The translations under genes and the position numbers were made by a program. Of a DNA stretch of 49,510 bases, positions 41,035 through 49,333 are shown one piece after another. The notes below the pieces were generated by a model. It ran no database searches. It worked only from the letters and a program-made list of their open reading frames with translations, and was not told where the DNA came from. Every line of letters starts with the position of its first letter. Position 1 is the first letter of the stretch. Source of the stretch: Caballeronia humi (GTDB taxonomy: Bacteria; Pseudomonadota; Gammaproteobacteria; Burkholderiales; Burkholderiaceae); assembly GCF_001544475.1 (NCBI RefSeq), contig NZ_FCNW02000046.1:1-49510 (forward strand). Reading direction: 5' to 3'.

Positions 41035-41664
41035 ATGCTGACGATCTGGGGCCGGGCAAACTCGGTCAATGTGCAGAAGGTGCTGTGGTGCTGCGAGGAA
41101 CTTGGACTGCCGTACGAGCGCATCGACGCCGGTATGCAGTTCGGCCGCAACGACCAGCCCGGCTACCTCGCGATGAACCCGACCGGGCGCATCCCGACGC
41201 TCGTCGACGGCGATTTCGTGCTGTGGGAATCGAATTCGATCATCCGATATCTTGCGCTGCAATATGGATCGGCGAGCACGCTCTATCCCGCCGATCCGAA
41301 GCTGCGCGCGAGCGTCGATCGCTGGCTCGACTGGACGCTCACAACGCTGCAGCCAGCCGAGCGCCCGGTGTTCTGGGGCTACGTGCGCACGCCCGCGGCC
41401 CAACGCGATTCGGTGCGCCTCGCCGCCGATAGCGCCGTCGTCGCGAATCTCTGGCGCATCATCGATACGCAGTTGCAAGGCCGCGACCATCTCGAAGGCG
41501 ACAGCTTCACGCTCGCCGATCTCGTGCTCGGCGCCTATGCGCGGCGCTGGTACGGCCTCGACGAATTGCGCGACCGGCCGCAGTTCGTGAACCTCGAACG
41601 CTGGTACGCGCGCATCGCCGAACGCAACGGTTTCATGCAGTACGTCGCCGCGCCGCTCAGCTGA
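41035..41664 (+). CDS. Glutathione S-transferase family protein
   Basis: This 209-residue protein has the GST N-terminal thioredoxin fold (WGRANSVNVQKVLWCCEELG with a probable catalytic Ser in RANSVN, and NPTGRIPTLVDGDFVLWESN for the glutathione cis-Pro and gamma-glutamyl contacts) and the all-helical C-terminal domain. Bacterial enzymes of this type often act in aromatic or peroxide detoxification. It lies 21 bp from a second GST gene on the same strand. The start at 41035 fits the MLTIWGRAN family start; there is no strong ribosome site. Confidence 0.85.
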   Translation: MLTIWGRANSVNVQKVLWCCEELGLPYERIDAGMQFGRNDQPGYLAMNPTGRIPTLVDGDFVLWESNSIIRYLALQYGSASTLYPADPKLRASVDRWLDWTLTTLQPAERPVFWGYVRTPAAQRDSVRLAADSAVVANLWRIIDTQLQGRDHLEGDSFTLADLVLGAYARRWYGLDELRDRPQFVNLERWYARIAERNGFMQYVAAPLS

Positions 41665-41685
41665 AATCCACGACAAATCGCTCCC

Positions 41686-42321
41686 ATGACCATCACTCTC
41701 CACACCTGGAACACGCCGAACGGCCGCAAGATCAGCGTTGCGCTCGAAGAAATGGAACTGCCTTATACCGTTGAGACAGTCAACATTTCGAAGGGCGAGC
41801 AGCACGCCGCCGACTTCCTGCGCATCAGCCCGAACAACCGCATCCCGGCGATCGTCGATCCGGAGGGCCCCGGCGGCCAGCCGATCAGCGTCTTCGAATC
41901 AGGCGCGATCCTGCTCTATCTCGGCGAGAAGACCGGCAAGTTCCTGCCGGCGAGCCTGCGTGACCGCGTGCCCGTCCTTGAATGGCTGATGTGGCAGATG
42001 GGCGGCTTCGGTCCGATGCCGGGACAAGTTCACCACTTTCGTCTGGTCGAGTCGGAGAGCGACCGGCGTTACGGCCTGAAGCGCTATTCGGATGAGACGC
42101 GGCGTCTGTACGGCGTGCTCGACCGGCGCCTCGGAGAAGTGGAATACGTGGCGGGCGATCTCTCGGTGGCGGATTTCGCGATTCTCGGCTGGGCGTGGCG
42201 ACACGAGCGCCATCAAGTGTCCCTCGACGATTTCCCCAACGTGAAGCGCTGGTACGAAGCGCTTTTCACGCGACCGGCCGTGCAGCGCGGCTTCGCGGCG
42301 AAACTCGACGACGCGGCCTGA
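41686..42321 (+). CDS. Nu-class (YfcG/YghU-like) GST or disulfide reductase
   Basis: This 211-residue protein has HTWNTPNGRKISVALEEMEL, where TPNGRK is the hallmark of nu-class GSTs such as YfcG, which act as glutathione-dependent disulfide-bond oxidoreductases. SPNNRIPAIVDPEG and FESGAILLYLGEKTGKFLP follow, then the helical domain with LEWLMWQMGGFGPMPGQ. It is 21 bp after the first GST, so co-transcription is likely. It may handle organic peroxides or disulfides. Confidence 0.87.
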   Translation: MTITLHTWNTPNGRKISVALEEMELPYTVETVNISKGEQHAADFLRISPNNRIPAIVDPEGPGGQPISVFESGAILLYLGEKTGKFLPASLRDRVPVLEWLMWQMGGFGPMPGQVHHFRLVESESDRRYGLKRYSDETRRLYGVLDRRLGEVEYVAGDLSVADFAILGWAWRHERHQVSLDDFPNVKRWYEALFTRPAVQRGFAAKLDDAA

Positions 42322-42409
42322 TCTCGTCCGTCGCGGCGGCAGCTACACTTGACGCGTCCCCGCGCTGCCTTCAGGCGCGGTTCGTCCTCACAAGCTTCGC
42401 TCTCGGCAC

Positions 42410-44074
42410 ATGGTCAACGACCTCTGGTACAAGAACGCGATCGTGTATTGCCTGTCGGTCGGCACCTTCATGGATGCGAACGGCGACGGCATCGGCGATT
42501 TTCAGGGCTTGGTGCGACGGCTCGATTACCTGCAAGGACTCGGCATTACCACGATCTGGCTGATGCCGTTCCAGCCGTCGCCCTGCCGCGACAACGGCTA
42601 CGACATCTCCGATTACTACAGCGTCGATCCCCGCTACGGCACGCTCGGCGACTTTACCGAATTCACGCACGCGTGCCGCCAGCGCGGCCTGCGCGTGATG
42701 ATCGATCTGGTCGTGAATCACACGTCGGATCAGCATCCGTGGTTCAGGGAAGCGCGGCGCGACCCGGAATCGAAATATCGCGACTGGTACGTGTGGTCGA
42801 AGAAAAAACCCGCCAACGCGAAGGACGGCGTGGTCTTCCCCGGCGTGCAGAAATCGACGTGGACCTACGACAAGGAAGCGCGGATGTGGTATTTCCACCG
42901 CTTCTACGACTTCCAGCCGGACCTCAACACCGCGAATCCGTACGTGCAGGCCGAGTTGCTCAAGATCATGGGCTTCTGGATTCAGCTTGGTGTTTCGGGG
43001 TTTCGCATGGACGCGGTGCCGTTCGTCATTGCGACCAAGGGCGCCGACGTCAAGAAGCCCGTCGAGCAGTACGACATGCTGCGCATGTTCCGCGAGTTCC
43101 TGCAGTGGCGCGAGGGCGAGGCGATCATCCTCGCCGAGGCGAACGTCCTGCCGCACACCGACATGCAGTACTTCGGCGAGGCGGGCGAGCGGCTGCAGAT
43201 GATGTTCAACTTCCAGGTCAACCAGAACACGTTCTACGCGCTCGCGAGCGCCGATACCGGGCCGCTCAAGGACGCGCTTCTCGCGACGAAATCGCGCGCG
43301 GCGACCGCGCAATGGGGCGTGTTCCTGCGCAATCACGACGAACTCGACCTCGGGCGGCTCTCGCCTACGCAGCGCGAATCCGTCTTCGCGGCGTTCGGCC
43401 CCGAGCCCGGCATGCAGCTCTACGAGCGCGGCATCCGCCGCCGTCTCGCGCCGATGCTCGACGGCGACCGGCATCGGCTGGAACACGCTTACAGCCTGAT
43501 GCTGACGCTGCCGGGCACGCCGGTCGTGCGCTACGGCGACGAAATCGGCATGGGCGACGACCTGCGCCTGCCCGAGCGCGAATGCGCGCGCACGCCGATG
43601 CAATGGTCAACCGAACCGCAAGGCGGCTTTACGAAGAGCGCGCGGCCGGTGTCACGCGTGATCTCGGGCGGGCCGTACGGATTCGAGCGCGTCAACGTCG
43701 CGAGCCAGCGGCGTGATCCGAACTCGTTCCTGAACTGGATGGAGCGCATGATCCGCATGCGCAAGGAAGTGCCCGAAATAAGCTGGGGCGATTTCGCGAT
43801 CCTGCGCGTCTCGCGTGAGGACGTGCTCGCGCTGCGCTACGACTGGCGCAACAACTCGGTCGTGTGCCTGCACAACTTCAGCCCGGCGGCGTGCACGGTG
43901 AAGTTCCGCGTCGGCGCAGCGGCGGGGGATTCGAGCGCGCTCATCAATCTGCTCTCCGACGACCACAGCCACGCTGACGGCAGCGGACGCCATACCGTGG
44001 TGCTCGAACCGTACGGATATCGGTGGTATCGGGTGGGCGGGCTCGACTATCTGCTCAAGCGCAGTGAAGTCTGA
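42410..44074 (+). CDS. TreS-like GH13 alpha-glucan enzyme
   Basis: This 554-residue protein belongs to glycoside hydrolase family 13 near the trehalose synthase (TreS) group: YKNAIVYCLSVGTFMDANGD, then Asp201 (GFRMDAVPF), Glu243 (ILAEANV) and Asp310 (LRNHDELD) as nucleophile, acid/base and transition-state stabiliser. VVNHTSDQHPWFREAR is also TreS-like. TreS isomerises maltose and trehalose. It lacks a maltokinase fusion, and no glg or tre genes are next to it. It starts with ATG at 42410 with a weak upstream sequence. Activity cannot be confirmed from sequence. Confidence 0.85.
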   Translation: MVNDLWYKNAIVYCLSVGTFMDANGDGIGDFQGLVRRLDYLQGLGITTIWLMPFQPSPCRDNGYDISDYYSVDPRYGTLGDFTEFTHACRQRGLRVMIDLVVNHTSDQHPWFREARRDPESKYRDWYVWSKKKPANAKDGVVFPGVQKSTWTYDKEARMWYFHRFYDFQPDLNTANPYVQAELLKIMGFWIQLGVSGFRMDAVPFVIATKGADVKKPVEQYDMLRMFREFLQWREGEAIILAEANVLPHTDMQYFGEAGERLQMMFNFQVNQNTFYALASADTGPLKDALLATKSRAATAQWGVFLRNHDELDLGRLSPTQRESVFAAFGPEPGMQLYERGIRRRLAPMLDGDRHRLEHAYSLMLTLPGTPVVRYGDEIGMGDDLRLPERECARTPMQWSTEPQGGFTKSARPVSRVISGGPYGFERVNVASQRRDPNSFLNWMERMIRMRKEVPEISWGDFAILRVSREDVLALRYDWRNNSVVCLHNFSPAACTVKFRVGAAAGDSSALINLLSDDHSHADGSGRHTVVLEPYGYRWYRVGGLDYLLKRSEV

Positions 44075-44085
44075 ATTTAACCGAC

Positions 44086-44119
44086 ATTTCGCTCGAAATC
44101 TGTTGGCCCGACAGCAACA
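44086..44119 (+). promoter_or_regulatory. Two dyads upstream of the sigma54 promoter
   Basis: ATTTCGCTCGAAAT (44086-44099) is a 14-bp palindrome and TGTTGGCCCGACAGCAACA (44101-44119) a 19-bp dyad. The latter resembles the dyad at 24193 and lies at the distance from the promoter expected for an activator site. The CTCGAAAT core also appears in the array at 9016. Confidence 0.5.
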
Positions 44120-44182
44120 TATACGGCTCTCCATAACCACATAAAATCGCTGAAGCGACCGCTGCATAAGGCCTCGTAAGTT

Positions 44183-44200
44183 TTGGCACGCTAGATGCAA
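44183..44200 (+). promoter_or_regulatory. Sigma54 promoter of the TPR protein gene
   Basis: TTGGCACGCTAGATGCAA has a perfect -24 TGGCACG and a -12 of ATGCA with exact GG-N10-GC spacing. It lies 41 bp before the GTG start at 44241, in the 166-bp gap after the TreS-like gene. Confidence 0.7.
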
Positions 44201-44240
44201 TGGATGCCTTGTTGCCAACATCGGCCAAGCGAGGTGCGTC

Positions 44241-45668
44241 GTGTCCAGCATCGAACAGCAAGCAGGCGGAAGCGCTCCGCTGCGTTTCAAAGTGAGTCCC
44301 GGCGCGATCTGGCTGTGTGTGCGCGCCGCCGCTCCGGTCGTCGCCCGCTGGCTTCCGCTCGGACTGCGCGCAACGAAATGGCTCGCCGCCTCCCCCGCCG
44401 ACTGGTCAGGCTGGCTCTTCCACTGGGCCTGCATCGCGTTCGGCATCCCGTTCTGCTACATGGTCGCGACCGCCGTCCTTACACCGCAGCTCTTCATCCC
44501 GCCCATCGACGCGCCGCAATCGCTCGTCAAGCGCGGCTACAGCGCGCCGTTCCTCGCGCAGCGCATCACGTCGAGCATGGACGAGATCGGCCGCCAGGCG
44601 ACGGTGTCGATTCCGCACGAAGTCATCACCGGTAACGACGAGCAACCCGAGATCCAGGTGCCGGGGCAGGAACTGTCGTACACGTCGACGGTGTATTTCC
44701 TGAAGAAGGTCGTGAAGCGGCCGGACGTCGCCGTGCACGTCGGGATCACGGAGGAAGGCGATTCGTATGTCGCTCACGTGCAGGTCGAAGGCGGCGCGTT
44801 CCACAACCGCCAGGGCACGGTAAAGGCGGCATCGCGCGACGACATCGATACGTTCATCCGCGACATCGGCACCGAAGCGATGCGTCTCGCCGAGCCGAAC
44901 ATGCTCGCGAGCTATTTGTTCTCGTCGGTCGAGAAAGGCGGCTGCGATCGCGACAAATGCGACTTCCGGCAAGTCGAAAGCATCTACGACGACGTGCTCA
45001 GGCTGCCCGTGCCTGAACAGGCCGAGTGGGCGCTCGCGGGCAAGGGTCTGATCCTTCTGACCAAAGGCTATTGGAAGTCCGCCGAGGAGCAGAGCCGCCA
45101 GGCCCTCGCGATGCACGCTCATTCCGCCGTCCTGCGCGCGAACCTCGCGGTGGCGTTGGAGCAGCAGCAAAAACAGGACGAGGCGCTGAAGGAGTATCGC
45201 GCGAGCGCAACGTCGAAGTCGCGCACGGCCGAAACACTGCGTCTCTGGGGCGATGCGCTCCTGCACGCGAACCGCCCGGAAGAGGCGCTGAAGCGTTTTG
45301 CCGAAGCTGCGCGCATGCGGCCGGATTTCACCGACAACCTCCACGACTGGGGCGAAGCGCTCGTGCAGCTCGGCCGCTATGACGAAGCGATCGATAAACT
45401 CTCGCGCGCGGCGGCGCTCAATCCGGAACTGGCGCCGTCATACATCGAGTGGGGTCGCGCGCTCGAAGGCAAGGGCGATCTGCGCGGCGCGGCGTACAAA
45501 TACGCGCAGGCCGCCGATCTCGATCCGCGCAACCAGTCGGCGCGCGATTCGCTTGCGACGGTACGTGCGAAGGAAGCGGGCGATGCAGGCAAGGCCACCG
45601 TCCGGGCGCGGCCGCCGGTTCCGCTTCCGCATGAGGGGATCATCAGCGTGAGCGCTGATCTGGAGTAA
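44241..45668 (+). CDS. Membrane-anchored TPR protein
   Basis: This 475-residue protein has a membrane segment (about 55-82), an extracytoplasmic or soluble domain (about 85-250) and three or four tetratricopeptide repeats (about 255-430), visible in the helical pairs PEQAEWALAGKGLILLTKGY, LLHANRPEEALKRFAEAARM and QLGRYDEAIDKLSRAAALNP. TPR proteins act as scaffolds. It starts with GTG at 44241, preceded by GAGG. No partner gene adjoins it; a strong terminator follows. Control by sigma54 is suggested by the promoter upstream. Confidence 0.82.
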   Translation: MSSIEQQAGGSAPLRFKVSPGAIWLCVRAAAPVVARWLPLGLRATKWLAASPADWSGWLFHWACIAFGIPFCYMVATAVLTPQLFIPPIDAPQSLVKRGYSAPFLAQRITSSMDEIGRQATVSIPHEVITGNDEQPEIQVPGQELSYTSTVYFLKKVVKRPDVAVHVGITEEGDSYVAHVQVEGGAFHNRQGTVKAASRDDIDTFIRDIGTEAMRLAEPNMLASYLFSSVEKGGCDRDKCDFRQVESIYDDVLRLPVPEQAEWALAGKGLILLTKGYWKSAEEQSRQALAMHAHSAVLRANLAVALEQQQKQDEALKEYRASATSKSRTAETLRLWGDALLHANRPEEALKRFAEAARMRPDFTDNLHDWGEALVQLGRYDEAIDKLSRAAALNPELAPSYIEWGRALEGKGDLRGAAYKYAQAADLDPRNQSARDSLATVRAKEAGDAGKATVRARPPVPLPHEGIISVSADLE

Positions 45669-45685
45669 GTCGGGTCGTTCGTTTG

Positions 45686-45721
45686 AAAGGCCGCTGCGGA
45701 GCGCTCCGCAGCGGCCTTTTT
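45686..45721 (+). terminator. Strong rho-independent terminator
   Basis: A long perfect palindrome, AAAGGCCGCTGCGG on the left and its complement on the right, is followed by TTTTT. It ends the TPR gene 18 bp after the stop. Confidence 0.93.
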
Positions 45722-45762
45722 GCGCTCGGGTCGAGCCGCGTCGCTGTCAACCGCGCGTAATA

Positions 45763-45786
45763 TTGTGTGAATCTTCCAATACACAA
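45763..45786. promoter_or_regulatory. Inverted repeat in the acyl-CoA synthetase promoter
   Basis: TTGTGT (45763-45768) and ACACAA (45781-45786) are perfect inverted copies 12 bp apart, 17 bp before the ATG at 45803. TAATAT at 45758-45763 could be a -10. A TetR- or GntR-type repressor site is plausible; the protein is unknown. Confidence 0.35.
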
Positions 45787-45802
45787 AAGATGGGGACGCG
45801 AC

Positions 45803-47446
45803 ATGAACACCGGCATGTATGAAGAAGGTCTCGACAAGACTGCCGCGAACTTCGCGGTCCTGACGCCGCTCACGTTCATCGAGCGCGCGGCGTCGGTGTA
45901 TCCGCAGCGGCCCGCCATCGCGCACGGCGCCGTGCGCCGCACCTGGGCCGACACTTACGCGCGCACGCGGCGCCTCGCGTCGGCCTTGCAAGCACGCGGC
46001 ATCGGCGAGGGCGATACCGTCGCCGCGATGCTGCCGAACATCCCCGAAATGGTCGAGGCGCACTTCGGCGTGCCGATGCTCGGCGCCGTGCTCAACGCGC
46101 TCAACACGCGGCTCGACGCGAACACGCTCGCGTTCATGCTCAATCACGGCGAAGCGAAGGCCGTGCTGATCGATCGCGAGTTCGCGGGCGTGATGCGCGA
46201 GGCACTGGCGCAGGCCGATCACCCGATCCTCGTCATCGATATCGACGATAGCGAATACACCGGCCCCGGCGAGCGCATCGGCGAAATCGACTACGAGAGC
46301 CTGCTTGCAAGCGGCGATCCGGAATTCGCGTGGACGCCGCCATCGGACGAGTGGAACGCGATCTGCCTGAACTACACCTCGGGGACGACGGGCAATCCGA
46401 AGGGCGTCGTCTATCACCATCGCGGTGCTTATACGAACGCGGTCAGCAACATCCTCGAATGGGACATGCCCAAGCACGCCGTCTATCTGTGGACGCTGCC
46501 GATGTTCCACTGCAACGGCTGGTGCTTTCCGTGGACCGTCGCGGCGCGCGCGGGCGTGAACGTGTGCCTGCGCCGCGTCGATGCGAAGACCATCTTCGAT
46601 CTGATCCGCAGCGAAGGCGTGACGCATTATTGCGGCGCGCCGATCGTGCAGAACCTGCTCGTCAACGCGCCCGAGGAGATGAAGCATGGCATCACGCAGC
46701 GCGTTCACGCGATGGTCGCGGGCGCCGCGCCGCCTGCCGCGATGATCGAAGGAATGGAGCGGCTCGGGTTCGAGCTGACGCATGTCTACGGGCTGACCGA
46801 GGTGTACGGGCCCGCCGCCGTGTGCGCGCAGCAGGCGGAGTGGAGCACGCTCGACATCGGTGAACGCGCGCGGCTGAACGCGCGGCAAGGCGTGCGCTAT
46901 CACTTGCAGGACGCGGTCCGCGTGTTGAATCCGCTCACGATGGAACCCGTCCCCGCCGATGGCGAGACGATCGGCGAGATCATGTTTCGCGGCAACATCA
47001 CGATGAAGGGCTATCTGAAGAACGCGGCCGCGACGCAAGAGGCGTTTCGCGGCGGCTGGTTCCATACGGGCGATCTCGCGGTCGCCTATCCCGACGGCTA
47101 CGTGCGCATCAAGGACCGCAGCAAGGACATCATCATCTCGGGCGGCGAGAACATTTCGAGCATCGAAGTGGAGGACGTGCTGTATCGGCATCCGGCGGTG
47201 CTGGCGGTGGCCGTCGTCGCCAAGCCGGACGCGCGCTGGGGCGAAACGCCGTGCGCCTTTGTCGAGCTGAAAGCGGGCGCCACGGTGAGCGCAGCCGATC
47301 TCATCGCGCATTGCAAGAATCATCTGGCGGGCTTCAAGGTGCCGCGCGCGATCGAATTCTGCGAGTTGCCGAAGACATCGACGGGCAAGATCCAGAAGTT
47401 CGAGTTGCGCAAGCGCGCGGGGTCGGTGACGGCCATCGACGTCTGA
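45803..47446 (+). CDS. AMP-forming acyl-CoA synthetase
   Basis: This 547-residue adenylate-forming enzyme has the A3 loop YTSGTTGNPKGVVYHHRGAY, A5 YGLTEVYGPAAV, A7 WFHTGDLAVAYPDGYVRI, A8 KDRSKDIIISGGENISS and the catalytic lysine in A10 LPKTSTGKIQKFEL. It should activate a carboxylate with ATP and CoA. The sequence is close to medium- or long-chain fatty-acyl-CoA synthases (FadD3/AcsM-like) of Burkholderia. GGGGA precedes the ATG. The next gene, 12 bp downstream, is a crotonase-family protein, so the two probably work on the same acyl-CoA. Confidence 0.85.
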   Translation: MNTGMYEEGLDKTAANFAVLTPLTFIERAASVYPQRPAIAHGAVRRTWADTYARTRRLASALQARGIGEGDTVAAMLPNIPEMVEAHFGVPMLGAVLNALNTRLDANTLAFMLNHGEAKAVLIDREFAGVMREALAQADHPILVIDIDDSEYTGPGERIGEIDYESLLASGDPEFAWTPPSDEWNAICLNYTSGTTGNPKGVVYHHRGAYTNAVSNILEWDMPKHAVYLWTLPMFHCNGWCFPWTVAARAGVNVCLRRVDAKTIFDLIRSEGVTHYCGAPIVQNLLVNAPEEMKHGITQRVHAMVAGAAPPAAMIEGMERLGFELTHVYGLTEVYGPAAVCAQQAEWSTLDIGERARLNARQGVRYHLQDAVRVLNPLTMEPVPADGETIGEIMFRGNITMKGYLKNAAATQEAFRGGWFHTGDLAVAYPDGYVRIKDRSKDIIISGGENISSIEVEDVLYRHPAVLAVAVVAKPDARWGETPCAFVELKAGATVSAADLIAHCKNHLAGFKVPRAIEFCELPKTSTGKIQKFELRKRAGSVTAIDV

Positions 47447-47458
47447 CGGAGCAACCGC

Positions 47459-48253
47459 ATGAACGAAGCAATTTTGCTCACCGAGCGCGACGCGTACGGC
47501 CTGCCCGGCGTCGTGCGTCTCACGATGAACCGGCCCGCCGCGTTCAACGCGCTATCCGAAGCCATGCTCGACGCGTTGCAGCGCGGTCTCGATGAGATCG
47601 CGGCGTCGGAGGCGCGCGTCGTCGTGATCGCGGGGGCGGGGCGCGCGTTCTGCGCGGGGCACGATCTGAAGGAGATGCGCGCGGAGCCGTCGCTCGATTA
47701 TTACCGTGCGCTCTTCGCGCGCTGCTCGCAAATGATGCTCACGATCCAGCGCATGCCGCAGCCGGTGATCGCGCGGGTGCACGGCATCGCGACGGCGGCG
47801 GGGTGTCAGCTCGTCGCGATGTGCGATCTCGCCGTCGCCGCGAGCGACGCGCGTTTCGCCGTATCGGGCGTGAACTTCGGTCTCTTCTGCGCGACGCCGA
47901 GCGTGCCGCTTACGCGCAACGTGCCGCGCAAGGCGGCGTTCGAAATGCTCGTGACCGGCGATTTCATCGATGCATCGACCGCTCGCGAGCGCGGACTCGT
48001 GAATCGCGTCGCGGCGCCCGATCAACTCGACGATGCCACGCGCGCGCTCGCGGCAAGCATCTGCGATAAGCCGCGCGCGGCCATCGCAGCGGGCAAGGGG
48101 GTGTTCTACCGGCAACTCGAAACGGGCATGGAAGCCGCGTACCAGCTCGCCGGCGACACGATGGCATGCAACATGATGGACGACGCCGCGCTGGAAGGCA
48201 CGCAGGCGTTCATCGAGAAGCGCGCGCCACGGTGGCGCGACGGCGAATCGTAG
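47459..48253 (+). CDS. ECHDC3-like crotonase-family protein
   Basis: This 264-residue protein has the crotonase fold: VVIAGAGRAFCAGHDLKEMR, VIARVHGIATAAGCQLVAM and FAVSGVNFGLFCATPSVPLTR. At the positions of the two catalytic glutamates of enoyl-CoA hydratase it has Gln117 and Gly137. The whole C-terminal pattern, including NVPRKAAFEMLVTGDFIDA, matches the ECHDC3 branch, whose reaction is not well defined. The ATG at 47459 lies 12 bp after the synthetase. I would not call it a hydratase. Confidence 0.85.
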   Translation: MNEAILLTERDAYGLPGVVRLTMNRPAAFNALSEAMLDALQRGLDEIAASEARVVVIAGAGRAFCAGHDLKEMRAEPSLDYYRALFARCSQMMLTIQRMPQPVIARVHGIATAAGCQLVAMCDLAVAASDARFAVSGVNFGLFCATPSVPLTRNVPRKAAFEMLVTGDFIDASTARERGLVNRVAAPDQLDDATRALAASICDKPRAAIAAGKGVFYRQLETGMEAAYQLAGDTMACNMMDDAALEGTQAFIEKRAPRWRDGES

Positions 48254-49267
48254 TCAGGTCTTCAGCACGACGCGAAACCGCGCGGCGCCGCTCATCATGC
48301 GGTCATAGGCTTCGGCCGCTCGCGCAAGCGGGAATTCCTCGATCATCGGCTTGATGCCCGAGAGCGCGCTGAACGCGAGCGTGTCCTCCGAATCCGCCGA
48401 TGTGCCCGACGGCCAGCCCTGCACCGAGTGGCGCCCCATGATGAACTGCGCGATCGGCACCTCGACGGGTTCCTGTGAAATCCCGACCATGATCAGCTTG
48501 CCGTTGAGGCCGAGGCCGCCGAGCGTCGCGCTCATCGCCTTGCCGCTGGTCGCGGTCGCGAGGATCACCTTCGCGCCGCCGAGCGCGGTCAGCGCTTCCG
48601 CGACGTTCTCCGAGCTGCTGTCGATATAGCGGTGCGCGCCGAGTTCCTTCGCGAGCGGCTCCTTGTCCTTGCCGCGCGCGATCGCCACGGTGTGAAAGCC
48701 CATCTTCTTCGCGAACTGCACGCCGAGATGCCCCAACCCGCCGATGCCGAGAATCGCGACGACGTCGCCCGCGCGCGCGCCGCTGTTGCGCAGCGCGTTG
48801 AAGGTGGTGATGCCGGCGCAAAGAAGCGGGGCGGCATCGACGTCCGAGAGATCTTCGGGGATGCGCGCGAGCGCCTGCACGGGCGCGGCCACATATTCCG
48901 CGTATCCGCCGTCGTAGCTGATGCCCGGCACGAGCGCGGTCTTGCAAAGCACGAAGTCGCCCCGCCGGCAATGCTCGCAATGACCGCAGTGTCCGCCATG
49001 CCAGCCGACGCCTACGCGCTGCCCAACCTTCCACTCCTCGACGTCAGGTCCGATCGCATCGATGACGCCCGCGATCTCGTGTCCGGGGACGCGCGGAAAT
49101 TGCAGGCCGGGCCACTGGCCTTCCTTCGTCAGCGAATCGCTGTGGCAGATACCGCAGGCCTGTACCTTGATGAGTACGTGTCCGGGGCCCGGTTCGGGCA
49201 CGTCCTTTTCGACGACTTCCAGCGGGCCGCCGGCCTCGCTCACTTGCACCGCCTTCATCTTTCTCAT
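48254..49267 (-). CDS. Zinc-dependent alcohol dehydrogenase
   Basis: This 337-residue medium-chain dehydrogenase has catalytic zinc ligands at CGICHSD and GHE, a structural zinc site with four Cys in HGGHCGHCEHCRRGDFVLCK, and the Rossmann motif GIGGLGHLG. It resembles bacterial alcohol dehydrogenases close to AdhP. The ATG at 49267 has GGAG seven bases upstream. It is convergent with the crotonase gene (adjacent bases) and lies 66 bp downstream of the DUF779 gene on the same strand, so both may belong to an alcohol/aldehyde oxidation operon whose other members lie beyond the window. Confidence 0.88.
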   Translation of the reverse strand: MRKMKAVQVSEAGGPLEVVEKDVPEPGPGHVLIKVQACGICHSDSLTKEGQWPGLQFPRVPGHEIAGVIDAIGPDVEEWKVGQRVGVGWHGGHCGHCEHCRRGDFVLCKTALVPGISYDGGYAEYVAAPVQALARIPEDLSDVDAAPLLCAGITTFNALRNSGARAGDVVAILGIGGLGHLGVQFAKKMGFHTVAIARGKDKEPLAKELGAHRYIDSSSENVAEALTALGGAKVILATATSGKAMSATLGGLGLNGKLIMVGISQEPVEVPIAQFIMGRHSVQGWPSGTSADSEDTLAFSALSGIKPMIEEFPLARAAEAYDRMMSGAARFRVVLKT

Positions 49268-49333
49268 CGCTTGTCTCCGAGTGATAGATGCGTTTTGCAA
49301 TCTACCACTTCGGAAATTTTCAGGCAGCGACCG

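Noticed and set aside
39982..41805. 607-residue minus-strand frame spanning the AraC gene and both GST genes
   Set aside because: It runs antisense to one or both GST genes and out of frame through the AraC gene; those genes explain the region better.
45377..47323. 648-residue minus-strand frame opposite the acyl-CoA synthetase
   Set aside because: Shadow of the synthetase; no recognisable protein features.
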